DNA of 24,231 bases from MADRE2 sp964397015 (GTDB lineage: Bacteria > Desulfobacterota > Desulfobacteria > Desulfobacterales > Desulfobacteraceae): the NCBI GenBank assembly GCA_964397015.1, contig CAYNHL010000049.1:1-24231 (forward strand). The letters run 5' to 3'. The notes under the pieces were generated by a model. That model searched no databases. It was not told the DNA's origin and saw only the letters and a list, made by a program, of their open reading frames with translations. A program made the translations under genes and the position numbers. Each line of letters starts with the position of its first letter. The stretch's first letter is position 1. This document shows positions 1 to 8,203 of this stretch, one piece after another.

Positions 1-837
1 TCTGTTGAATCAAGGCAGGATTTTTTGTTCGGGCTGGCCATTTTAAAAAAACTTGCCGACCGGCTCATAATAGCCTGTCCCGCCTTGGAAATGCCCGGTA
101 TCGGTGATATTCAAAAAGTTGTCACCCATGTGACAGGAGCAAAATATCCAAGAACAGATCCTGGAGTTATCCTCTACCAGGTGAAGACCCGTGTCGAGGA
201 AAATGCCTCCTGCTGCATGGACCCGCAGGATGTCATTATGACAGGCAGTTTTTTCAGGACAGGCAGGATGCCTGTTCAAAAAATGTTCAGGGTGACACAT
301 GACCCGACCGGTTCCTGTGAACACTTTTACACCAGGCAGGGAGCGCCTGCATCTCATTTTATCGAACCCCTTTCTGCAGGGCCGGGTACCATAATTGCCG
401 GCGGTCCTTTTTCCGGCCGCAGTGTCAGTATGGATGACCATGTTTCCGGTTCACTTTCTTCTCTTCTTGTAATCGATGATACATACCCGGAGGAATTGTT
501 CGGGTTTATCCGGCCGGGTGCGCTTAAAATGACTGAATCCAGAGCATTCGTATCCGGTTTTTTCAATAAGAAAACCAGGCTGGACGCCACGCTCCATGGC
601 GAACCCAGACCCTGCATCAATTGCGGATACTGCCGGAAAAAATGTCCTGTAGACCTGTTTCCCCAGTTTATCATGAAGGCATTTCTTGCCAATGACATGG
701 AAGAGGTGACTGGACTGGGTCTGCTGGATTGCACGGAATGCGGGATCTGCACATTTGTCTGCCCCTCTAATATCGAGCTTTCAGATATGTTCAAGCGTGC
801 AAAAATGCTTTATTTCAAGGACAGGGTACCGGCATGA
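1..837 (+). CDS. nqrA: Na+-translocating NADH:quinone reductase subunit A, 5'-truncated, with two 4Fe-4S motifs
   Basis: The reading frame is open from base 1, so the N-terminal part lies outside the window; the TTG at 25 is not the real start. NqrA is the peripheral subunit of the sodium-pumping NADH:quinone oxidoreductase and is homologous to RnfC. The visible part matches the NqrA C-terminal half and ends in two complete ferredoxin-type motifs, CINCGYCRKKCP (bases about 613-648) and CTECGICTFVCP (about 730-765). From memory, the Vibrio NqrA aligns here but has lost most of these cysteines, keeping only the CTYVCPGK remnant. The protein should therefore bind two 4Fe-4S clusters. Its stop overlaps the nqrB start (ATGA at 834-837). 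The nqrB-F neighbours, and nqrF instead of rnfB, favour the Nqr assignment over Rnf. Confidence 0.88.
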   Translation, partial: SVESRQDFLFGLAILKKLADRLIIACPALEMPGIGDIQKVVTHVTGAKYPRTDPGVILYQVKTRVEENASCCMDPQDVIMTGSFFRTGRMPVQKMFRVTHDPTGSCEHFYTRQGAPASHFIEPLSAGPGTIIAGGPFSGRSVSMDDHVSGSLSSLLVIDDTYPEELFGFIRPGALKMTESRAFVSGFFNKKTRLDATLHGEPRPCINCGYCRKKCPVDLFPQFIMKAFLANDMEEVTGLGLLDCTECGICTFVCPSNIELSDMFKRAKMLYFKDRVPA

Positions 838-1994
838 GGCTTTTGAAGCAATTTTTTGACAACCTGTCATCCGGGTTTGATTCAAACGGCAGGTTCCACC
901 GTTTCAAGGCCCTGTTTACGGCAACAAGAACTTTTTTTCTCTTCCCGTCCCCCCAGGTCATAAAGGCGCCGTATATCAGGGACAGCCTGGATTCAAAAAG
1001 GTTCATGAGTTTCGTGATTATCGCACTATTACCGGTTACCCTGTTTGGAATGTTCAATACCGGATACCAGGCCAATTTTTTATCCGGTGCTTCACAGGGT
1101 GTTTTTGCCACTTTTTTGACCGGCGCCTCACATGTTATGCCCATTATCCTTGTTTCCTATGGTGTCGGTTTTTTCTGGGAAATACTTTTTGCCGTTATAC
1201 GCAGACATGAAATCACCGAAGGCTTTCTTGTCACAGGGCTTTTGCTCCCATTGACCCTTCCTGCCTCCATACCTTTGTGGCAGGTTGCACTGGGGATTTC
1301 TTTCGGTGTTGTAATCGGAAAGGAGGTTTTCGGGGGAACCGGGCGCAACATTCTTAACCCGGCCCTTACCGCCAGGGCTTTTTTGTTTTTTTCCTATCCC
1401 GGGGCCATGTCCGGAAACCAGGTATGGATTCCACATGCAAACACGGTCGATGCTTTTTCCGGAGCCACTCCCCTGGCTGTCACCGGCAGTGAAGGACAAA
1501 TTGCCGATCTTGTCCAGCAGGCTGGATACTCTTTGCAGACTCTATTTTTCGGGCTTTATCCCGGCAGCATCGGTGGAACATCCGCAATGTTATGTTTTGC
1601 AGGCGCCCTGTTTTTAATGATCACCCGCATCGCCAGTTTCAGAATTATCCTGGGAGGAATTGCAGGGCTTGTTATAACTGCGCTGCTGTTTCAATGGCTT
1701 CCCGGACCGGAAAATTCATGGTTCAGTGCAGGCCCTGTGCTGCACCTGCTGGCAGGAGGATTCGCGCTTGGAATATGTTTCATGGCCACGGACCCGGTCT
1801 CGGCCCCGGGAACAGATCCGGGCCGGTGGATCTATGGTTTTTTTATAGGGGCCCTGACGGTTATACTTCGAGCGGTCAATCCAGCTTACGTGGAAGGTGT
1901 GATGCTTGCGATTTTATTCATGAACATATTTGCGCCGCTTATGGATCATATCATTGTCCAGTCCCTGGTAAAAAAAAGGATTCCCAATGTCTGA
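834..1994 (+). CDS. nqrB: Na+-NQR subunit B, membrane protein with covalent FMN site
   Basis: NqrB is a polytopic membrane subunit that carries a covalently bound FMN and riboflavin and forms part of the sodium path and quinone site. The 386-residue product is slightly shorter than the about 415-residue Vibrio protein. Family hallmarks are visible: RDSLDSKR near residue 49, FWEILFAVIRRHE, GKEVFGGTGRNILNPAL, and the flavinylation motif SGAT with the acceptor Thr at about residue 212. Near the C-terminus come GICFMATDPVSAP and NPAYVEGVMLAILFMN. About ten hydrophobic segments are present. The start ATG overlaps the nqrA stop and the 3' end overlaps nqrC by 8 bases, which implies translational coupling. 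The flavin transferase ApbE needed to load FMN is not in the window. Confidence 0.97.
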   Translation: MRLLKQFFDNLSSGFDSNGRFHRFKALFTATRTFFLFPSPQVIKAPYIRDSLDSKRFMSFVIIALLPVTLFGMFNTGYQANFLSGASQGVFATFLTGASHVMPIILVSYGVGFFWEILFAVIRRHEITEGFLVTGLLLPLTLPASIPLWQVALGISFGVVIGKEVFGGTGRNILNPALTARAFLFFSYPGAMSGNQVWIPHANTVDAFSGATPLAVTGSEGQIADLVQQAGYSLQTLFFGLYPGSIGGTSAMLCFAGALFLMITRIASFRIILGGIAGLVITALLFQWLPGPENSWFSAGPVLHLLAGGFALGICFMATDPVSAPGTDPGRWIYGFFIGALTVILRAVNPAYVEGVMLAILFMNIFAPLMDHIIVQSLVKKRIPNV

Positions 1995-2694
1995 TTCTGC
2001 CTCACGAGGTCATGTCATCAGGTTCGCAGCTGTCCTGTCACTTGTCTGCGGCATGCTGATCACCGGAGCATCGGTGAGCCTGAAAGGACTTCAACAGGAG
2101 AACATGGCTGTAGACAGGCAGAAAAACATCCTTCTTGCCGGCCGGATTATCGACAGCTCCCAGGCTTTATCCAGCGAGAAGATCAAAAAATTGTTCTCAA
2201 AAAACATTTCGCAGTTCAGCGTGGACGCTTCAGGCAATATTCATCCCCAGCCCGGCGATTCCGGGTTGACCATCTATATCCATAAAAAGAAAGGGACCAT
2301 TGAATCCTATATCATCCCTATTGATTCAAAGGGATTGTGGGGCAAAATAAACGGATATATGGCTATTGCAGGTGACGGTGAAACAATAGTCGGTTTCAGT
2401 ATATACAACCATTCGGAAACACCGGGGCTCGGCGGTGAAATTGAAAAACAATGGTTTCTGCAGAATTTTGCCGGTAAGAAAATCGTCAACCGGTCAGGCC
2501 GGTTTGTTTCCGTCAGCATAGAAAAATCAGTTTCAGACGATACCGGTGACTTGAGCGAAGTCAACAGCGTGGATGGAATCAGCGGAGCCACCCTTACAGG
2601 AAAGTACCTGACCAGTGGCATCCAGGCTACCCTTGAACAGTATGAACCTTTATCCGTCCGTTTCAGGCAGGGCGATTCAATACCAATGGAATAG
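1987..2694 (+). CDS. nqrC: Na+-NQR subunit C, covalent FMN subunit
   Basis: NqrC is a membrane-anchored periplasmic-facing subunit carrying a second covalent FMN. The 235-residue product has one N-terminal hydrophobic anchor (about residues 10-32) and a soluble FMN-binding domain. Seen motifs are GFSIYNHSETPGLGGEI in the middle and VDGISGATLTGK near the C-terminus; the FMN acceptor threonine of SGAT is about residue 202. The ATG overlaps the end of nqrB by 8 bases. The N-terminal half is less conserved than the FMN domain, as usual for this family. RnfG is the paralogue, but the operon context settles the name. Confidence 0.95.
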   Translation: MSDSASRGHVIRFAAVLSLVCGMLITGASVSLKGLQQENMAVDRQKNILLAGRIIDSSQALSSEKIKKLFSKNISQFSVDASGNIHPQPGDSGLTIYIHKKKGTIESYIIPIDSKGLWGKINGYMAIAGDGETIVGFSIYNHSETPGLGGEIEKQWFLQNFAGKKIVNRSGRFVSVSIEKSVSDDTGDLSEVNSVDGISGATLTGKYLTSGIQATLEQYEPLSVRFRQGDSIPME

Positions 2695-2705
2695 GGGAGG
2701 GGAAA

Positions 2706-3353
2706 ATGGCAGCCGGACAGAACCAAACCTTGCGATCAGTTTTTACCAGGGGTATTTTAAAAGAGAACCCGGTGGCATACCAGGTGCTTGGAATATGCTC
2801 CGCCCTTGCCGTCACGGTCCAGATGAAAACAGCCCTAGTCATGGGCATAGCTTTGACCTGTGTGGCCGGACTGTCCAATTTTATCATCTCGGTTCTCCGC
2901 AGGCAGATTCCGTCCTCCATCAGGATTATAGTGGAATTGACGATAATTGCTTCCCTGGTAATTGTAACCGACCAGATTCTGAAGGCCTTTTTTTATGATA
3001 TCAGCAAGCAGCTGTCTATTTTTGTAGGACTGATCATAACAAACTGTATCGTGCTTGGACGGGCCGAAGCTTTTGCCCTTGCCAACCCCCCGCTGTCTTC
3101 TTTGCTGGACGGCCTTGGAAACGGCATGGGATACTCGCTGGTTCTTGTCAGCGTGGCATTTATCCGTGAGCTTCTTGGTTCGGGAAAAATCTATGGTATC
3201 CAGGTTGTTCCCCAGTGGCTGTTCGATGCGGGTTATACAAACATGGGGCTCATGGTGCTGGCACCGGGTGCTTTTTTTGCAATCGGGTTCCTGGTATGGA
3301 TAAAAAACAGCATTCCGTCCCTGAACGAAAAACAGGCAGGGAATCGTTCATGA
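2706..3353 (+). CDS. nqrD: Na+-NQR subunit D, membrane subunit
   Basis: NqrD (215 residues, about the usual length) is a six-helix membrane subunit that pairs with NqrE. Family features seen are NPVAYQVLGICSALAV near the N-terminus, ITNCIVLGRAEAFA around residue 112, and DGLGNGMGYSLVL. Cys31 and Cys114 are at the positions that, with two cysteines of NqrE, hold the intramembrane iron-sulphur centre in the Vibrio enzyme structure. A clear GGGAGG ribosome binding site lies between the nqrC stop and the ATG at 2706. The 3' end overlaps the nqrE start as ATGA. Confidence 0.96.
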   Translation: MAAGQNQTLRSVFTRGILKENPVAYQVLGICSALAVTVQMKTALVMGIALTCVAGLSNFIISVLRRQIPSSIRIIVELTIIASLVIVTDQILKAFFYDISKQLSIFVGLIITNCIVLGRAEAFALANPPLSSLLDGLGNGMGYSLVLVSVAFIRELLGSGKIYGIQVVPQWLFDAGYTNMGLMVLAPGAFFAIGFLVWIKNSIPSLNEKQAGNRS

Positions 3354-3958
3354 TGGATCTGCTCAGTTTATTCATCGATTCGGTCTTTATAGGAAATATT
3401 CTGCTGTCCTATTTTTTGGGTATCTGCTCTTTTATCGCCGTTTCCAACAATATCGAAACAGCTACAGGCATAGGCTTTGCCGTCATTTTTGTGTTGACAG
3501 TTACCGCTCCTGTAAACTGGTTTATCTATCACTTTCTGCTGGCCCCGGGTGCCCTGGCCTGGGCAGGTTTTCCCCAGGTGGACTTGAGCTTTTTAAAATT
3601 CATCACTTTCATTGCCGTAATTGCCGCCATTGTGCAGGCTGTCGAGATGCTTCTTGACAGGTTTTCACCGGTCCTGTACATAGCCCTGGGCGTTTTTCTT
3701 CCCCTGATCGCAGTTAACTGCGCCATCCTTGGTACTGCACTGTTCATGATCGAGCGCAACTACACCCTGGTGGAATCGATTGTATTTGGTGCAGGTTCAG
3801 GTACGGGATGGATGCTTGCAATAGTGGGCATGGCAACAATCAAGAAAAAAATCAGGTACGCAGATGTACCTTTAGGACTGGAAGGTTTCGGTATCACCAT
3901 GATCGTGGGTGGCCTGATGGCAATGGCTTTCATGATGTTTTCAGGCATTACCCTGTGA
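3350..3958 (+). CDS. nqrE: Na+-NQR subunit E, membrane subunit
   Basis: NqrE is the inverted-topology partner of NqrD. The open frame extends upstream to 3215, but that part lies inside nqrD and is not NqrE-like. The start at 3350 (MMDLLSLFIDSVFIGN) gives 202 residues, close to the family's about 198, makes an ATGA overlap with nqrD, and puts the first cluster cysteine at residue 26, the same number as in Vibrio. An ATG at 3353 is the alternative. Other motifs are the second cysteine in LIAVNCAILG (Cys124), ERNYTLVESIVFGAGSGTGW, and the terminal MAMAFMMFSGITL. Six membrane segments are expected. Confidence 0.95.
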   Translation: MMDLLSLFIDSVFIGNILLSYFLGICSFIAVSNNIETATGIGFAVIFVLTVTAPVNWFIYHFLLAPGALAWAGFPQVDLSFLKFITFIAVIAAIVQAVEMLLDRFSPVLYIALGVFLPLIAVNCAILGTALFMIERNYTLVESIVFGAGSGTGWMLAIVGMATIKKKIRYADVPLGLEGFGITMIVGGLMAMAFMMFSGITL

Positions 3959-3971
3959 CCCGGGAGGAAGC

Positions 3972-5183
3972 GTGATTTACCTGATCAGCCTCACTGTATT
4001 TTCAGTAATTGTATTCACCCTTGTCGGGCTGCTGCTTTTTGTCGAATCCCGAGTTCAAACCGCAGGATCTCATAAAGTTACAATTAATGACGACCCTGAT
4101 AACCAGCTGGTCGTGTCCGGGACTCCAACCTTGCTGACCGCCCTGGGAAAAAATGATATTTTCCTGCCTTCCGCATGCGGAGGATCCGGTTCCTGCGGTA
4201 TGTGCAAATGTGTGGTCCAGTCCGGCGGCGGCCCGGTTCTTCCAACGGAACTTGCCCATTTGACTCCCAGGGACAAAAAGGAGAACAAACGCCTGGCCTG
4301 TCAGCTCAAGGTCAAACAGGACATGGAAATACTGGTGCCCAAGACTGTTTTAGGCGTTAAAAAATTGGGAGCACAGGTCCTGTCCAACAAAAATATCGCG
4401 ACCTATATCAAGGAACTTGTCATCCGTCCTGATACCCCGCTTGCCTTCAAGGCGGGAAGCTATATACAGATCGATGTGCCGGAATATGAGTTATGTTTCA
4501 AAGATTTCAACATTGACAGCAGGTTTATAAGTGAATGGAAAAAATACAACCTGCTTGAATTGACGGCCCAGGGCGTAAGTCCGGGTTTCAGGGCATACTC
4601 CCTGGCCAATCCGCCACATGAAAAAGAGGTGTTGAAGCTTACGGTAAAAATCGCGACACCCCCGGCCGGTGCCAGGGGTATTCCCCCTGGCTTTGGATCA
4701 TCTTACGTGTTCGGGCTCAAACCCGGTGACAGAATTATGATCAGCGGTCCGTACGGTGATTTTTTTGCTAAGGATTCTTCAAAGGAAAAGCTGTTCATAG
4801 GCGGCGGGGCAGGGATCGCGCCGCTGCGTTCCCATGTGCTGGATCTTTTGGAAAGCGGCAAAACGGATAAAAAAGTAAGTCTTTGGTATGGGGCCAGGTC
4901 CCAGAAGGAAATGTGTTACCACAATACCTTTTTATCCCTTGAAAAGGACTATCCCAATTTTTCCTACCATGTGTCTTTGTCACGGCCTGATCCGTCACTG
5001 CCATGGGACGGCATGACCGGGTACATTCATGTCAATCTGGCCAGACACTATCTTGAAGACCATGAAGATCCGTCTGAAATCGAATATTATTTATGCGGGC
5101 CGCCTCCCATGGTGGATTCCATTACCCAGACCCTTGACAGTTTTGGGGTGGATGAGGACATGATTTTTTACGATAAATTTTGA
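3972..5183 (+). CDS. nqrF: Na+-NQR subunit F, NADH dehydrogenase with 2Fe-2S and FAD
   Basis: NqrF is the electron entry subunit: NADH reduces FAD, then a 2Fe-2S centre passes electrons into the complex. The 403-residue product has an N-terminal membrane anchor (about residues 2-24), a ferredoxin domain with cluster ligands Cys69, Cys75, Cys78 and Cys110, then an FAD domain with the RAYSLANPP motif. The NAD domain has GGGAGIAPLRSH and YLCGPPPMVDS, and the protein ends in the typical FYDKF. The start is a GTG at 3972 behind a GGGAGG ribosome binding site. Its last 16 bases overlap the convergent lipA gene, and no terminator is visible at the junction. Confidence 0.97.
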   Translation: MIYLISLTVFSVIVFTLVGLLLFVESRVQTAGSHKVTINDDPDNQLVVSGTPTLLTALGKNDIFLPSACGGSGSCGMCKCVVQSGGGPVLPTELAHLTPRDKKENKRLACQLKVKQDMEILVPKTVLGVKKLGAQVLSNKNIATYIKELVIRPDTPLAFKAGSYIQIDVPEYELCFKDFNIDSRFISEWKKYNLLELTAQGVSPGFRAYSLANPPHEKEVLKLTVKIATPPAGARGIPPGFGSSYVFGLKPGDRIMISGPYGDFFAKDSSKEKLFIGGGAGIAPLRSHVLDLLESGKTDKKVSLWYGARSQKEMCYHNTFLSLEKDYPNFSYHVSLSRPDPSLPWDGMTGYIHVNLARHYLEDHEDPSEIEYYLCGPPPMVDSITQTLDSFGVDEDMIFYDKF

Positions 5184-6058
5184 TGCAGCCTTGAAAAGAG
5201 CCTGTCCGCCTGGTAAGAGCTCCTGACAAAAGGACCTGATGCCACCTGGGAAAAGCCTGTTTCAAGAGCCTTTTTTTTAAGCTGCTCAAACTCCTCGGGA
5301 GAATAAAATTTTTTTACTTCCAGATGTTTTCTTGTAGGCTGCAGGTACTGACCAATGGTCAGTATTGAACATCCGTGGGCCACAAGATCCCTCATGGTCT
5401 GTTCCAGTTCATCCATTGTTTCACCGAGTCCTGTCATAATGCCAGATTTAAGTGGCATGACGGCATCGATGGATTTTACATACTTGAAAAGCGACAGGGA
5501 CTGCTGATAGTCAGCCTGGGGCCTGGCAGCGGAATAAAGGGAAGGCACGGTTTCAACATTGTGGTTCAAAACATCCGGCCTGGCCCTGACAACTTTTTCA
5601 ATCGCCTTTTTGTTTCCCTTGAAATCCGGAATCAGAACCTCTATTTTCGTACCGGCCAAAAGTGTTTCCCTGATACTGTTTATGGTATTTACAAAATGAT
5701 CTGCACCACCATCCGGCAGGTCATCCCGGGTGACCGAGGTTACGACCACATAGGACAATCCGAGTTCCTTTGCCATCCTGGCGACCCTCATGGGTTCGTC
5801 CGGATCAGGAAGAGGCGGGGTTCCCGGAACTACATTGCAGAAACGGCAGTTGCGGGTACATTCCGATCCCAGTATCATGAAAGTCGAAGTGTTTTGTGAA
5901 AAACATTCGAACATGTTAGGGCAGTTGGCTTCCTGGCAGACAGTTTTCAAGGATGATGCCGAAAGCAGATTTCTGACCTTCTGGTACTGTCCGCCGGCCG
6001 GCAGCGGTTTTTTAAGCCAGGCAGGTTTGGGGCGGGTTGTTTGGCAGGTTGATTTCAT
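5168..6058 (-). CDS. lipA: Lipoyl synthase (radical SAM)
   Basis: LipA inserts two sulphur atoms into octanoyl groups on lipoyl domains, here most likely on GcvH. The product from the ATG at 6058 is 296 residues. It shows the auxiliary cluster motif CQEANCPNMFEC (Cys41, 46, 52), the radical SAM motif CTRNCRFC (Cys67, 71, 74), and the conserved C-terminal RSSYQAD serine region. The frame stays open upstream to an ATG at 6181, but those 41 residues lie inside lipB and do not resemble LipA. The chosen start overlaps lipB by 47 bases, so an internal alternative cannot be excluded. It is the last gene of the gcv operon and converges on nqrF. Confidence 0.93.
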   Translation of the reverse strand: MKSTCQTTRPKPAWLKKPLPAGGQYQKVRNLLSASSLKTVCQEANCPNMFECFSQNTSTFMILGSECTRNCRFCNVVPGTPPLPDPDEPMRVARMAKELGLSYVVVTSVTRDDLPDGGADHFVNTINSIRETLLAGTKIEVLIPDFKGNKKAIEKVVRARPDVLNHNVETVPSLYSAARPQADYQQSLSLFKYVKSIDAVMPLKSGIMTGLGETMDELEQTMRDLVAHGCSILTIGQYLQPTRKHLEVKKFYSPEEFEQLKKKALETGFSQVASGPFVRSSYQADRLFSRLHQNLS

Positions 6059-6734
6059 TACAGTTGTCGATTCTTGAATAATTGAAATTGTGTTTGAACC
6101 GGGCCAAGAGCACCCGGTTGATATCTTTTGTCCCGGTTTGCAGCAAAGAGCCGCTTGAAGGATTGGCCATTTCCTTTTCAACCGATGTCATCCTGACATC
6201 CTGCATCCCGCAGGGATTGATCCATGAAAAAGGGGTCAGGTCCATTCTGGTATTGATTGCGATGCCGTGGAATGAAATGCCTCGTTTGACACAGATACCC
6301 ACGCTGGCAATTTTTTTGCCGTTGATCCATACCCCGTTGTTTCTCAGGTCCCGGACCGATGCAATGCCGAATTCTGCCAGTGTGTCTATCACGATCTGCT
6401 CCAGGGTGAAAACAAAGTCCTTAACCCCGGTGTTTGCCCTTTCAAGGTCGATAATGGGATAACAGACAGCCTGGCCCGGTCCATGGTAGGTTATATTGCC
6501 TCCCCGGCCGGTCTGGACGATGTCTATCCCTTTTTGTTCCAAAAAGGCCCGGGATACCACGAGGTTTTCACGGCCCCCGCGTTTCCCTAATGTAAAAACA
6601 CCCGGGTGTTCGACAAAAACAAGGTAATCCGGCAGTTCGGGGGTGGCCTGTTTCAATCTAACCAGATGGTTTTGAAAATCCAGCGCCCTGCCGTATTCGG
6701 TCAATCCCATATGTATTGCAACAGCAGGGCGCAT
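6012..6734 (-). CDS. lipB: Octanoyl-(acyl carrier protein):protein octanoyltransferase
   Basis: LipB transfers octanoate from acyl carrier protein to the lipoyl lysine of target domains, the step before LipA. The 240-residue protein has the conserved HPGVFTLGKRGG, the RGGNITYHGPGQ loop (about residues 77-88), KKIASVGICVKRG with the catalytic lysine (Lys141), and WINPCGM with the catalytic cysteine (Cys175). It begins 8 bases after gcvPB ends, with an AAGGA upstream, so it is clearly co-transcribed. The last about 30 residues are not conserved and overlap the start of lipA. Confidence 0.95.
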   Translation of the reverse strand: MRPAVAIHMGLTEYGRALDFQNHLVRLKQATPELPDYLVFVEHPGVFTLGKRGGRENLVVSRAFLEQKGIDIVQTGRGGNITYHGPGQAVCYPIIDLERANTGVKDFVFTLEQIVIDTLAEFGIASVRDLRNNGVWINGKKIASVGICVKRGISFHGIAINTRMDLTPFSWINPCGMQDVRMTSVEKEMANPSSGSLLQTGTKDINRVLLARFKHNFNYSRIDNCNEINLPNNPPQTCLA

Positions 6735-6742
6735 GGATGGTT

Positions 6743-8203
6743 TTATCCTTTCAGGCAGGGTTTTCTTGCAGCCGCCACCTCGTCAAGGCGTGTGACCTTG
6801 GTCAGGTGAGGGGCTGTTTTCAATTTATCCGGATTCTCTTTTGCCTCTGCAACAATCTCTTTTACTGCATGGATAAACTGATCGATGTCTTCCTTGGATT
6901 CAGTTTCAGTGGGCTCAACCATGAATGAACCGCTCACCACCAGTGGAAAATACACCGTAGGGGGATGGAATCCGTAGTCCAGCAGCCGTTTTGCAATATC
7001 CATGGTGGTTATATGAAATTCCTGAAGTCCTGCATCTGTAAAAACGCATTCATGCATGCATGGAAAATCATAGGGCAGGTTCAATGTACCCTTCAGGCTT
7101 TCTTTTATGTAATTGGCGTTGAGCACGGCATACCTGCTGACATCCGTCAGGCCTTCAGCCCCCATGGACAGAATGTAGGCATAGGCCTTGACCATGACGC
7201 CGAAATGGCCGTAGAACGTGTGGATCTTGCCGATGGAATCGGGCTGATCCGATACCAGTGAATAGGTATCGAGCTCCCTTTTAATCCGGGGAACCGGCAA
7301 AAAGGGTTCGAGTTCCTTTGTCACGGCAACTGGACCGGAACCGGGTCCGCCTCCGCCATGTGGAGTAGCAAAGGTTTTATGAAGGTTCAAGTGCAGGACA
7401 TCGATACCGATCTCTCCCGGTTTGACAATACCCATGATGGCATTCATATTCGCGCCGTCGCCGTAGACAAGCCCGCCTTTTGCGTGGACGATATCGGCAA
7501 TCTGTTTGATATTGGTTTCAAACAGTCCCAATGTGTTGGGGTTTGTGATCATTATGCCGGCGGTATCTTCATCCATCATTTTTTCGACTGTTTCCGGTTC
7601 CAGGACACCCCGGGCACTGGATGGGACATTGATGGATTCGTACCCGCACAAGGTGGCGCTGGCCGGATTGGTCCCATGTGCCGTATCCGGGATCAGGATC
7701 TTGGTGCGCTGTTTACCGTTTCTGGCATGAAAGGCGTGAATGATCAACATGCCTGTCAGTTCTCCGTGGGCTCCGGCAGCGGGCTGCAGGCTTACCGCAT
7801 CCATGCCTGTGATCTCGGCAAGCAGTTGTTCAAGATGAAACATCAGTTTCAATGATCCCTGTGAAAATTCATCGCCGGCCATGGGGTGAGCTCCGGCAAA
7901 ACCCTGACGGGCTGCCTGGACTTCGTTGGTCTTGGGATTGTATTTCATGGTGCATGATCCCAAAGGATACATACCGGAATCCACGCCGAAATTCCATTGG
8001 GACAACCGGGTGTAGTGACGTACGACATCCAGTTCAGACAGCTCGGGAAGGGCAGGGGGGGCATCTGCCGTGAGATCTGCATCCAGAAGAGCTGTTTCAA
8101 CATCCTGCTCAGGCAGGGATATGCCGCACCTGCCCGGCCTGCTTTTTTCCCACAGCAAAGATTCCTTGAAAATAAGGCCTTTTGTTCCAGGTCGGTTTAT
8201 CAT
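6743..8203 (-). CDS. gcvPB: Glycine dehydrogenase (decarboxylating) subunit 2, P-protein beta
   Basis: This is the PLP-binding half of the split glycine cleavage P-protein, which decarboxylates glycine and passes the aminomethyl group to lipoyl-GcvH. At 486 residues it is normal in size. The PLP site NLHKTFATPHGGGGPGSG is clear, with the Schiff-base lysine at about residue 276. Other family motifs are LGSCTMKYNPK near residue 82 and the DTAHGTNPASA segment. The start ATG overlaps the gcvPA stop (ATGA at 8200-8203) behind a strong AAGGAGGTG ribosome binding site. The two-subunit form is usual in many anaerobes and thermophiles. Confidence 0.97.
   Translation of the reverse strand: MINRPGTKGLIFKESLLWEKSRPGRCGISLPEQDVETALLDADLTADAPPALPELSELDVVRHYTRLSQWNFGVDSGMYPLGSCTMKYNPKTNEVQAARQGFAGAHPMAGDEFSQGSLKLMFHLEQLLAEITGMDAVSLQPAAGAHGELTGMLIIHAFHARNGKQRTKILIPDTAHGTNPASATLCGYESINVPSSARGVLEPETVEKMMDEDTAGIMITNPNTLGLFETNIKQIADIVHAKGGLVYGDGANMNAIMGIVKPGEIGIDVLHLNLHKTFATPHGGGGPGSGPVAVTKELEPFLPVPRIKRELDTYSLVSDQPDSIGKIHTFYGHFGVMVKAYAYILSMGAEGLTDVSRYAVLNANYIKESLKGTLNLPYDFPCMHECVFTDAGLQEFHITTMDIAKRLLDYGFHPPTVYFPLVVSGSFMVEPTETESKEDIDQFIHAVKEIVAEAKENPDKLKTAPHLTKVTRLDEVAAARKPCLKG

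Noticed and set aside
354..794. Antisense open frames inside nqr and gcv genes, for example 354-794 and 5375-5899
   Set aside because: They are opposite-strand shadows of well-identified genes with no family resemblance.
1..837. Calling the first gene rnfC because of its two 4Fe-4S motifs
   Set aside because: The following genes are nqrB to nqrF, with a typical NqrF and no RnfB, and the region before the motifs aligns with NqrA.
3215..3349. Upstream extension of the NqrE frame
   Set aside because: It lies inside nqrD, is not membrane-like, and the start at 3350 gives normal length and the conserved Cys26 numbering.
6059..6181. Longer N-terminus for LipA from an ATG at 6181
   Set aside because: The extra 41 residues lie within lipB and do not resemble LipA; the ATG at 6058 gives normal size.
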